Shown here piece after piece: positions 1 through 5,597 of a DNA stretch of 6,048 bases. The DNA is from JAXHTH01 sp034211115 (GTDB lineage Bacteria > Planctomycetota > Phycisphaerae > Phycisphaerales > SM1A02), in contig JAXHTH010000052.1 in NCBI GenBank assembly GCA_034211115.1, positions 1 to 6,048 of the forward strand, read 5' to 3'. A model generated the notes under the pieces. It saw only the letters and a program-made list of their open reading frames with translations, made no database searches and had not been told where the DNA came from. The position numbers and the translations under genes are program-made. Numbering within the stretch: position 1 is the stretch's first letter; every line of letters begins with the position of its first letter.

Positions 1-1
1 C

Positions 2-103
2 GCCGAACCCGAGGCCGCCGCGGAAGAGGCCCCGGCCGGGACCGAAGCCGAAGCGCCCGAGGAAGAGCCGGCCGGCGACGACGAGGAAGAGAAGAAGGAC
101 TGA
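2..103 (+). CDS. C-terminal fragment of an unidentified protein with an acidic Ala/Glu tail
   Basis: Only the last 33 codons are present, ending in TGA at 101-103; the start lies left of the window. The visible residues are almost entirely Ala, Glu, Pro, Gly and Asp, finishing in a charged EEEKKD end. This is a disordered acidic tail, not a folded domain, and it does not identify the protein. In many bacteria the gene before pheS is rplT (ribosomal protein bL20), often after infC and rpmI. A bL20 carrying a lineage-specific acidic extension is therefore possible, but that rests on gene order alone. The strong third-position GC and the stop just before a clear spacer support this frame as real coding sequence. 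Confidence 0.6.
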   Translation, partial: AEPEAAAEEAPAGTEAEAPEEEPAGDDEEEKKD

Positions 104-120
104 GCGGCACCGGCTTCTTC
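91..120 (+). terminator. Weak hairpin over the upstream gene's stop codon
   Basis: GAAGAAG at 91-97 is the exact reverse complement of CTTCTTC at 114-120, with a 16-base loop that contains the TGA stop. There is no T-run beyond the pyrimidine-rich 3' arm. It could be a weak terminator or simply chance in codons for Glu and Lys. Confidence 0.2.
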
Positions 121-174
121 CGCCCGGGCAGAGCTCTCCGCGCTCGTGTGCCTGCCCGTATCGCGCGATCGGTG

Positions 175-180
175 TACACT
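175..180 (+). promoter_or_regulatory. Possible -10 element close to the pheS start
   Basis: TACACT matches the sigma-70 -10 consensus at four of six positions and lies only 8 bases before the pheS ATG. No Shine-Dalgarno sequence is visible before that ATG. If this -10 is used, the transcript would begin at or next to the start codon and be leaderless. I see no clear -35 box. Confidence 0.22.
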
Positions 181-188
181 CTTCCATC

Positions 189-1181
189 ATGCTCGAGCAG
201 CTCAACGAGATGGAATCGACGGGCCTGGCGGAGCTGGCCGCCGTCTCCGACGCCGACGCTCTGGAGCAGTGGCGCATCGCCTACCTGGGCACGAAGGGCC
301 GCCTCAAGGCGGTCATGCCCCTGATGAAGGACGTGCCTAGGGAGGACAAGCCGGCCGTCGGCAAGCGGCTCAACGAGGTCAAGACCGCACTCGAAGCCGC
401 GTTCGAGGAGAAGAAGGACGCGCTGGGGTCCGCCGCGGCCGCCGCCGCCGGGCCTGTCATCGACGTCACCGAGCCCGGCATCGACTACGGCCTCGGCCGC
501 CGCCACGTCATCAGCCGCACCATCGATGAGATCATCGAGGTCTTCGCGCGGATGGGCTTCACCGTCGCCTACGGCCCGGAGGTCGAGGACGAGTGGCACA
601 ACTTCAACGCCCTCAACATCCCCGCCGACCACCCGGCCCGCGATCCCATCGACAACTTCTACATGCAGCAGGAGCATCTCATGCTCCGCTCGCAGACATC
701 GACGGTGCAGATCCGCACGATGGAGAAGACGCAGCCGCCGCTGAAGATCATCGCCATCGGCCGCGTGTATCGGCCGGACACGCACGATGCGACGCACTAC
801 AGCATGTTCCACCAGGTCGAGGGCCTGTACGTCGATCACGATGTGACGATGGTGGACCTCAAGACCTCGCTGTTCCAGTTCGCGCGCGCCTATTTCGGCG
901 AAGGCGCGGAGGTGCGCATCCGGCCCAGCTTCTTCCCGTTCACCGAGCCGTCGGCCGAGGTCGACATCAAGATGCAGGTGAAGGGGCAGTGGCAGTGGAC
1001 GGAGATGGGCGGCTGCGGCATGGTCGATCCCAACGTCTTCCAGGCCGTGGGCTACGACCCGGAGGAGTGGACCGGCTTCGCCTTCGGCCTGGGGATCGAG
1101 CGCATCGCCATGCGCAAGTACGGCATCAGCGACATCCGCTGGCTGTTCGAGAACGATGCGCGTTTCCTGCGGCAGTTCTAG
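189..1181 (+). CDS. pheS: Phenylalanyl-tRNA synthetase alpha subunit
   Basis: This is the catalytic subunit of the cytoplasmic alpha2-beta2 enzyme that attaches phenylalanine to tRNA-Phe. The 330-residue length is normal for the family. Residues 1-85 form the helical tRNA-binding arm, including the typical YLGTKGRL at 32-39 and an Ala-rich hinge at 82-87. The class II core follows: RTMEKTQPPLKIIAIGRVYR (motif 2 region, 176-195), FHQVEG at 207-212, RPSFFPFTEPSAEV at 245-258 (Phe pocket), MGGCGMVDPNVF at 273-284, and motif 3 GFAFGLGIERIAM at 296-308. The Ala of GFAFG (residue 298) corresponds to Ala294 of the E. coli enzyme, which shapes the amino-acid pocket, so specificity should be normal. 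ATG 189 is the only plausible start: it gives the standard N-terminus, and the same frame has no upstream start codon close by. No ribosome binding site is visible. pheT does not follow. Confidence 0.97.
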   Translation: MLEQLNEMESTGLAELAAVSDADALEQWRIAYLGTKGRLKAVMPLMKDVPREDKPAVGKRLNEVKTALEAAFEEKKDALGSAAAAAAGPVIDVTEPGIDYGLGRRHVISRTIDEIIEVFARMGFTVAYGPEVEDEWHNFNALNIPADHPARDPIDNFYMQQEHLMLRSQTSTVQIRTMEKTQPPLKIIAIGRVYRPDTHDATHYSMFHQVEGLYVDHDVTMVDLKTSLFQFARAYFGEGAEVRIRPSFFPFTEPSAEVDIKMQVKGQWQWTEMGGCGMVDPNVFQAVGYDPEEWTGFAFGLGIERIAMRKYGISDIRWLFENDARFLRQF

Positions 1182-1191
1182 GGCGGCGGAA

Positions 1192-1231
1192 GGCACCGTG
1201 GCATCGTGGGATCATGGCATCGAGGCATCAA
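1192..1231. repeat. Five degenerate 8-bp tandem units (GGCATCGT type)
   Basis: Beginning 11 bases after the pheS stop, the sequence reads as five consecutive 8-base units: GGCACCGT, GGCATCGT, GGGATCAT, GGCATCGA and GGCATCAA. Each differs from GGCATCGT at one or two positions. There is no coding potential. It looks like a decayed intergenic microsatellite. Confidence 0.7.
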
Positions 1232-1256
1232 GGGCGCTGAACGGAGCAGTTGGTAG

Positions 1257-1384
1257 CCGCGGATGAGTATCCGCGGGGCGGCGCGTGGTCCGCGCCCTGA
1301 ATGTGATCACCGCCGCACGACGCGGAGCGTCGTGCCACCGCCGCGCCCGTCGCCGAGATGTCCCGAACCCGGCCGGGCGGGACA
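1257..1384. other. Cluster of four consecutive hairpins after pheS
   Basis: Four inverted repeats sit end to end. The first has 8-bp arms CCGCGGAT and ATCCGCGG (1257-1264, 1269-1276) with a GAGT loop. The second pairs GGCGCG 1280-1285 with CGCGCC 1291-1296. The third pairs GCACGACGC 1315-1323 with GCGTCGTGC 1327-1335 around a 3-base loop. The fourth pairs TGTCCCG 1359-1365 with CGGGACA 1378-1384 and contains an inner CCC/GGG stem. A perfect palindrome GTGATCAC lies at 1303-1310. None is followed by a T-run. The cluster could terminate pheS transcription by structure alone, act as a mobile palindromic repeat, or be part of a structured RNA; the sequence does not decide between these. Confidence 0.5.
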
Positions 1385-1403
1385 ACAGACGGCAGGCGGG
1401 GCC

Positions 1404-1429
1404 CCAATAATCCAATAATGAGGTATCGT
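1404..1429 (+). promoter_or_regulatory. AT-rich direct repeat and possible promoter before the first membrane-protein gene
   Basis: CCAATAAT occurs twice in tandem (1404-1411 and 1412-1419), the only AT-rich island in this spacer. It is followed by GGTATCGT, whose TATCGT (1424-1429) matches the -10 consensus at four of six positions. Transcription from here would give a leader of roughly 90 bases carrying a GC hairpin at 1481-1495 (GGCCGG, TTC, CCGGCC). No matching -35 is obvious. Confidence 0.25.
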
Positions 1430-1518
1430 CCGCCGGCGGGCCGCGTGTGGTGACGGCCGCGTCGGCTGCCGGTCCGCGTGGGCCGGTTCCCGGCCGGCGA
1501 TCATGGCGCCAGATTCTC

Positions 1519-1523
1519 GGAGG
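1519..1523 (+). promoter_or_regulatory. Shine-Dalgarno sequence that sets the start at 1529
   Basis: GGAGG lies 5 bases before ATG 1529 and only 2 bases before ATG 1526. The usual spacing therefore favours 1529 over 1526 and over the in-frame GTG at 1478, which lacks such a site. Confidence 0.7.
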
Positions 1524-1528
1524 ACATG

Positions 1529-2161
1529 ATGGATCAGTCTTCGCCGGACACGCCCGCCGCGGCCGCCGAGCCGCTCGATGACGTCTGGGAAGCGGTGGAC
1601 ATCCCGGACACGAAATGGCCGAAGGTGATCGGCATCATCTCGCTTATCTACGCGATCGGCGGGCTGCTCTGCCAGGTGGGGGGCGTCGGCTGGCTGCTGG
1701 TCGGCGTGCCGCTCTTCGCCGGGATGGCCGGCGTGGAGATCGAGGTGCCGGCCATCCTCATCTTCGTCATGATTCCCCAGGCCCTGCTCGGCCTGGCCCT
1801 GGGCGTGATGCTGCTCCTCGGGGCCGTCAACCTCCTGCGCCGCCATCGCTCGGCGGTGGGCACGCTCAAGGCGTGGGTCGTGCTCCGTCTCATCCTGCTC
1901 GTGATCGGCGTCGGCGCCGGCATCCTCACGCTCCCGGCCCAGATCACGCTTCAGGAGCAGGCGATGGAGGCCCAGGTGCAAAGGGCCGAGGAACGGGGCA
2001 GCTCGATACCGCCGGGAATGCTCCCGGACCGGGAGGCGCTGTGGACCCGCGGCCTGATCGGCACCGCCGTCGTGACCGGCCTCGCGGCCGTCTACCCCCT
2101 CTTCCTCGGCTTCTATCTCTCGCGCCGGAAGATCGACGATGAGGTGGCGCAATGGAAGTGA
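1529..2161 (+). CDS. Four-helix membrane protein of unknown function (paralogue A)
   Basis: I do not recognise the family. From ATG 1529 the protein has 210 residues. An acidic, Ala/Pro-rich cytoplasmic-looking stretch (1-29) leads into WPKVIGIISLIYAIGG, the start of helix 1 (about 30-55). Helix 2 is about 73-102, ending in a positive LLRRHR turn; helix 3 is about 113-136; an amphipathic Gln/Glu-rich loop spans 138-172; helix 4 is about 175-198. It ends with SRRKIDDEVAQWK. No catalytic motif, signal peptide or known domain is seen. The gene 88 bases downstream encodes a protein with the same layout and the same two end signatures, so the pair probably arose by duplication and may be co-transcribed. 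An in-frame GTG at 1478 would add 17 residues, but the Shine-Dalgarno position argues against it. Confidence 0.88.
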   Translation: MDQSSPDTPAAAAEPLDDVWEAVDIPDTKWPKVIGIISLIYAIGGLLCQVGGVGWLLVGVPLFAGMAGVEIEVPAILIFVMIPQALLGLALGVMLLLGAVNLLRRHRSAVGTLKAWVVLRLILLVIGVGAGILTLPAQITLQEQAMEAQVQRAEERGSSIPPGMLPDREALWTRGLIGTAVVTGLAAVYPLFLGFYLSRRKIDDEVAQWK

Positions 2162-2249
2162 CGATCGCATCGGCGCGCTCCCGCTCGCCGACACGGCGCA
2201 ATGGAGGATCCGCCCTGGGGAACCGTGACCGGGTGAAAGGAGCGGCGTC

Positions 2250-2867
2250 ATGAGCAGCCTTTCCGATCAACCTCCGCCCACGACGCCCCGGCCGGGCGCG
2301 CCGCCGGCCCAGGCGGCCGTCCCGCCGGCGCGGCAGACCGTCTGGCCCATGGTGATCGGGATCATCGCGATCGTCCTCGGCGCGCTGGGAGTCCTCGGCG
2401 GCTGCGCGGGTCTGGTCTTCACGCCCATGCTGACCATGATGGAGGACGTTTTTCCGCCCGGGCAGCCTTCGCCGCTGGAGGAGGTGGCCGACATGGTGCC
2501 GGCCCTGATGGTCGTCGCCTTTGCGGGCCTGCTGGTCGCGGCGCTTCTGGTCCTCGCCGGAAGCGGGCTCGCGAGCCGCAAGCCGTGGGCGATGACCGCC
2601 GCTCTCGCCTGGGCCGTGGTGAAGATGATCTTCGTCGTGGTGAACGTGTACGTCAGCTTCGAAGTGAACCGGGCGCAGTTCGAGGCGATGCAGGGCGACC
2701 CGAACATGCCCGCGTTCATGTCGGCGCTCTTCCCCGCCATGGGGGCGTTCGGCTCCTGTATCGGCATCGCCTGGGGCTGGATCTTCCCCGTCTTCATGCT
2801 CATCTGGTTCAGCCGGCCGAAGATCCGCAGCGAAGTCCGCGACTGGCGGGCGGGGCGTGATGAGTGA
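2250..2867 (+). CDS. Four-helix membrane protein of unknown function (paralogue B)
   Basis: This 205-residue protein is not assigned to a known family. A Pro/Ala-rich disordered N-terminus (1-30) is followed by VWPMVIGIIAIVLGALG at the start of helix 1 (about 33-58). Helix 2 is about 82-106, helix 3 about 112-134 (with AWAVVK, matching AWVVLR in the upstream gene), and helix 4 about 163-187. The tail SRPKIRSEVRDW mirrors SRRKIDDEVAQW of the upstream paralogue. A Met-rich loop (about 146-165) separates helices 3 and 4. The start is well supported: AAAGGAG at 2236-2242 lies 7 bases before the ATG. The last codons (Asp, Glu, stop) are formed by a GTGATGA tandem repeat, so the natural end of the protein may have been altered by repeat growth. 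The function may involve the membrane or envelope, but nothing visible says more. Confidence 0.9.
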   Translation: MSSLSDQPPPTTPRPGAPPAQAAVPPARQTVWPMVIGIIAIVLGALGVLGGCAGLVFTPMLTMMEDVFPPGQPSPLEEVADMVPALMVVAFAGLLVAALLVLAGSGLASRKPWAMTAALAWAVVKMIFVVVNVYVSFEVNRAQFEAMQGDPNMPAFMSALFPAMGAFGSCIGIAWGWIFPVFMLIWFSRPKIRSEVRDWRAGRDE

Positions 2868-2884
2868 TGAGTGATGAGTGATGA
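2857..2884. repeat. Four perfect GTGATGA tandem units
   Basis: GTGATGA is repeated four times without a mismatch. The second unit supplies the TGA stop (2865-2867) of the membrane-protein gene. Because each 7-base unit contains TGA twice and 7 is not a multiple of 3, the array closes all three forward reading frames within about 20 bases. Confidence 0.9.
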
Positions 2885-2898
2885 GGTATCGGTGACAT

Positions 2899-2944
2899 GC
2901 GATCATCGCTGATCGCCCTTGAGCCCCGCGTGGCAACGCGGGGC
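2899..2944. terminator. Two hairpins downstream of paralogue B
   Basis: GCGATCA 2899-2905 pairs with TGATCGC 2910-2916 (7 bp, TCGC loop). GCCCCGCGT 2923-2931 pairs with ACGCGGGGC 2936-2944 (9 bp, GGCA loop). The second is a very stable hairpin in the right place to end the rightward membrane-protein transcript, but it has no T-run on either strand. It may instead be a dispersed palindromic repeat. Confidence 0.4.
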
Positions 2945-2960
2945 CGCGCCGCGCGACACA

Positions 2961-2996
2961 CGAGAGAAACGCCCGCGGCCTCTCCGTCCGCGGGCG
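2961..2996 (-). terminator. Intrinsic terminator of the superoxide dismutase gene
   Basis: Read leftward from the SOD stop, a 9-bp stem (CGCCCGCGG at one arm, CCGCGGGCG at the other; 2970-2978 and 2988-2996, 9-base loop) is followed directly by TTTCTCTC on the minus strand. It begins 34 bases past the stop codon. A strong GC stem followed by a U-rich tract is the classic rho-independent form. Confidence 0.68.
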
Positions 2997-3029
2997 CCAT
3001 CCACCCGGAACCTGCTCATCGTCGTTCGT

Positions 3030-3893
<864 letters not shown>

Positions 3894-4050
3894 CCTGATC
3901 TCTCCTTTTGTGATGCGGCCGCCGGCGCGGACCGATCGGGTTCCAGACGGCCGGCGCGGTCTGGTACGCTACGTCCCCGGCCCGGCTCCGGTACCGGGGA
4001 TCCTCCGATTCGACGCTCGGGCCGATGATGACTCACTCCCGCCCTGATGG
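3894..4050. promoter_or_regulatory. Divergent SOD-tyrS spacer with repeats and a possible promoter
   Basis: The 157-base spacer must hold the promoters of both genes. GCCGGCGCGG occurs twice (3921-3930 and 3950-3959), 29 bases start to start. An inverted repeat CCAGAC (3943-3948) and GTCTGG (3959-3964), separated by 10 bases, runs into TGGTACGCT (3962-3970), a weak extended -10 candidate for tyrS. CCGGTACCGG (3988-3997) is a perfect palindrome in the presumed tyrS leader. An operator overlapping the promoter is possible. No leftward promoter for SOD stands out. Confidence 0.25.
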
Positions 4051-5358
4051 ATGCCCATGATGCACTTTCTCGATGAGCTTCACTGGCGCGGCCTGCTCTA
4101 CCAGACGACCGCCGAAGATGAACTCCGCGACCACCTCGCCGCGCCCGGCCGGATCGGCTACTGCGGCTTCGACCCGACCTCCGACAGCCTCACGATCGGC
4201 AACTTTATTCCGATAAAGCTGCTCATGCACTACCAGCAGTGCGGGCACAAGCCCATCGTCCTCATGGGCGGCGGGACCGGGCTCATCGGCGATCCCTCCG
4301 GCCGCGACACCGAACGCAGCCTGATGACCCGCGAAAAAGTCGAGGCCAACGTCGCCAGCCAGAAGCGCATCATGGAGCGGATGCTCGACTTTGACCCGGC
4401 CGCCCCCAACGCGGCCGTCCTCGTCAACAACCTCGACTGGCTGGACCGGCTCGGGTTCATCCAGGTCCTGCGCGATGTGGGCAAGCACTTCTCCGTCAAC
4501 GAGATGATGCAGCGCGATTCGGTCAAGCGACGCCTCGAGGAGCGCGAGCAGGGGATGAGCTACACCGAGTTCAGCTACATGCTCCTCCAGGCCTACGACT
4601 TCCTCCACCTGCGCCGCGAGATGAACTGCACCTGCCAGATCGCCGGGTCCGACCAGTACGGCAACATCGTCGCGGGCATCGATCTCATCCGCCGCGAGTA
4701 CGGCTCCGAGGCCGGGGGCGCGTTCGGCGTGACCGCGCCGCTCGTCACTCGCTCCGACGGCGCGAAGATGAGCAAGTCCACAGGGACCGCGATCTGGATG
4801 TCGGCCGACACGGAAGATCGCACCAGCCCATACGCGTTCTACCAGTACTTCATCAACCTTCCGGATGCGGATGTCGAGCAGTGGCTGAAGTGGTACACGC
4901 TGCTGGAGCGGGAGGCGATCGCCGACATCGTGGAGAGACATCAGGCGGCGCTGCACCAGCGCATCGGCCAGCGCGAGCTGGCGCGGGAGATGACGGCGCT
5001 CGTGCACGGCGAGGCGGAGCGCGACCGCGTCGAGGCCGCCTCCCGGGCCCTCTTCAGCGGCGATGTGAGGCAGCTCGATGAGGAAATGCTCGGCGAGGTC
5101 TTCGCCGACGTCCCGGGCAGCACGCACGACAAGTCGCTGCTGGAGGGCGATGGCCTGTCGCTCGTCGAGCTGCTGCCCCAGACGACGCTGGCGAACTCCA
5201 AGCGCGAAGCGCGCCAGTTTCTCGGCGACGGCGCGATCTCCATCAACGGCGACAAGGCCGCCGCCGACGGCGCGCTCACGACCGCCGACCTCCTCCACGG
5301 CCGTACGATCCTGCTCAGGCGCGGCAAAAAGCGCTGGCACGCGACGCAGTGGCAGTGA
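4051..5358 (+). CDS. tyrS: Tyrosyl-tRNA synthetase
   Basis: This cytoplasmic class I enzyme attaches tyrosine to tRNA-Tyr. The length (435 residues) is normal for bacterial TyrS with an S4 domain. YCGFDPTSDSLTIGN (37-51) is the nucleotide-binding region; the HIGH signature reads TIGN here. GGGTGLIGDPSGR (73-85) and TEFSYMLLQAYDF (172-184) follow, with Tyr176, Gln180 and Asp183 in the tyrosine pocket, then IAGSDQYGNI (198-207). KMSKS is at 239-243. An S4-type RNA-binding domain covers about 369-430 (LVELLPQTTLANSKREARQF). All domains are present and unbroken. Starts at 4051, 4057 and 4060 are all possible, since no strong Shine-Dalgarno is seen; the HFLDELHWRG N-terminus fits all three, and an in-frame TGA at 4045 rules out anything longer. 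The gene is not in an operon with its neighbours. Confidence 0.96.
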   Translation: MPMMHFLDELHWRGLLYQTTAEDELRDHLAAPGRIGYCGFDPTSDSLTIGNFIPIKLLMHYQQCGHKPIVLMGGGTGLIGDPSGRDTERSLMTREKVEANVASQKRIMERMLDFDPAAPNAAVLVNNLDWLDRLGFIQVLRDVGKHFSVNEMMQRDSVKRRLEEREQGMSYTEFSYMLLQAYDFLHLRREMNCTCQIAGSDQYGNIVAGIDLIRREYGSEAGGAFGVTAPLVTRSDGAKMSKSTGTAIWMSADTEDRTSPYAFYQYFINLPDADVEQWLKWYTLLEREAIADIVERHQAALHQRIGQRELAREMTALVHGEAERDRVEAASRALFSGDVRQLDEEMLGEVFADVPGSTHDKSLLEGDGLSLVELLPQTTLANSKREARQFLGDGAISINGDKAAADGALTTADLLHGRTILLRRGKKRWHATQWQ

Positions 5359-5362
5359 TGGC

Positions 5363-5380
5363 GATGCCCGGGATGCCCGG
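5363..5380. repeat. Tandem 9-bp duplication just after tyrS
   Basis: GATGCCCGG is present twice in direct succession, four bases after the tyrS stop. It may be a small slippage duplication. Confidence 0.6.
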
Positions 5381-5454
5381 TCGAGCAACAGCGCGCCGTC
5401 AGATACGGGACTCGCAGATCATCGGCTTGGCTGGATCGCAGCGCCAGCGGCGGT

Positions 5455-5483
5455 GCAGCGGCATGGCGGCCTGATGCCGCTGC
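5455..5483 (+). terminator. Hairpin after tyrS
   Basis: GCAGCGGCAT (5455-5464) and ATGCCGCTGC (5474-5483) form a perfect 10-bp stem with a 9-base loop, about 100 bases past the tyrS stop. It is the strongest inverted repeat in this spacer. There is no T-run afterwards, so termination by this hairpin alone is uncertain. Confidence 0.42.
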
Positions 5484-5526
5484 CGCTACGGGGACGACCG
5501 GGAACACCACGCCCCGCTTGACGGGT

Positions 5527-5535
5527 TGGTAGAAT
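5527..5535 (+). promoter_or_regulatory. Extended -10 promoter for the secreted-protein gene
   Basis: TGGTAGAAT fits the extended -10 form TGnTATAAT with one mismatch in the hexamer. Transcription would begin near 5542, giving a leader of about 55 bases. A TTGACG at 5518-5523 is too close to act as its -35; extended -10 promoters often lack one. Confidence 0.42.
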
Positions 5536-5585
5536 AGATGCGCCGGGGATGCCAGTCGCGCTTCGGCGGTCTGCCTCGGCGGAAA

Positions 5586-5591
5586 GAGAGG
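5586..5591 (+). promoter_or_regulatory. Shine-Dalgarno sequence for the gene at 5598
   Basis: GAGAGG lies 6 bases before ATG 5598. Together with the signal peptide that follows, it picks this frame over the overlapping open frame that starts at 5549. Confidence 0.6.
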
Positions 5592-5597
5592 CTCCTC

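Noticed and set aside
1478..1528. Longer start (GTG 1478) for the first membrane protein
   Set aside because: GGAGG at 1519-1523 lies correctly for ATG 1529, and the extra 17 residues overlap a hairpin-containing leader.
2146..2205. Direct repeat GGCGCAATGGA at 2146-2156 and 2195-2205
   Set aside because: A single 11-base repeat, one copy inside the coding end of the first membrane protein, with no further structure; a chance match is likely.
1307..2936. Two long minus-strand open frames (314 and 330 codons) across the membrane-protein genes
   Set aside because: Their translations are Arg/His/Asp-rich low-complexity sequence, and one starts through the GTGATGA array, giving repeated His-His-Ser-Ser-Leu-Ile-Thr. 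The plus-strand genes have ribosome binding sites and clear membrane helices.
3990..4005. GGTACCGGGGATCCTC resembles the KpnI-BamHI part of a cloning-vector polylinker
   Set aside because: One base differs, the flanking bases diverge quickly, and the sequence sits naturally in a GC-rich leader with no vector genes nearby. Coincidence is the simpler explanation.
4033..5388. 451-codon open frame on the minus strand opposite tyrS
   Set aside because: It is a shadow of tyrS in GC-rich codons; its translation is rich in Val, Arg, His and Asp with no fold or motif, while the plus strand encodes a complete TyrS.
5518..5535. TTGACG and TAGAAT as a -35/-10 pair
   Set aside because: Only 6 bases separate them, far less than the usual 16-18. 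The TAGAAT is kept as an extended -10 alone.
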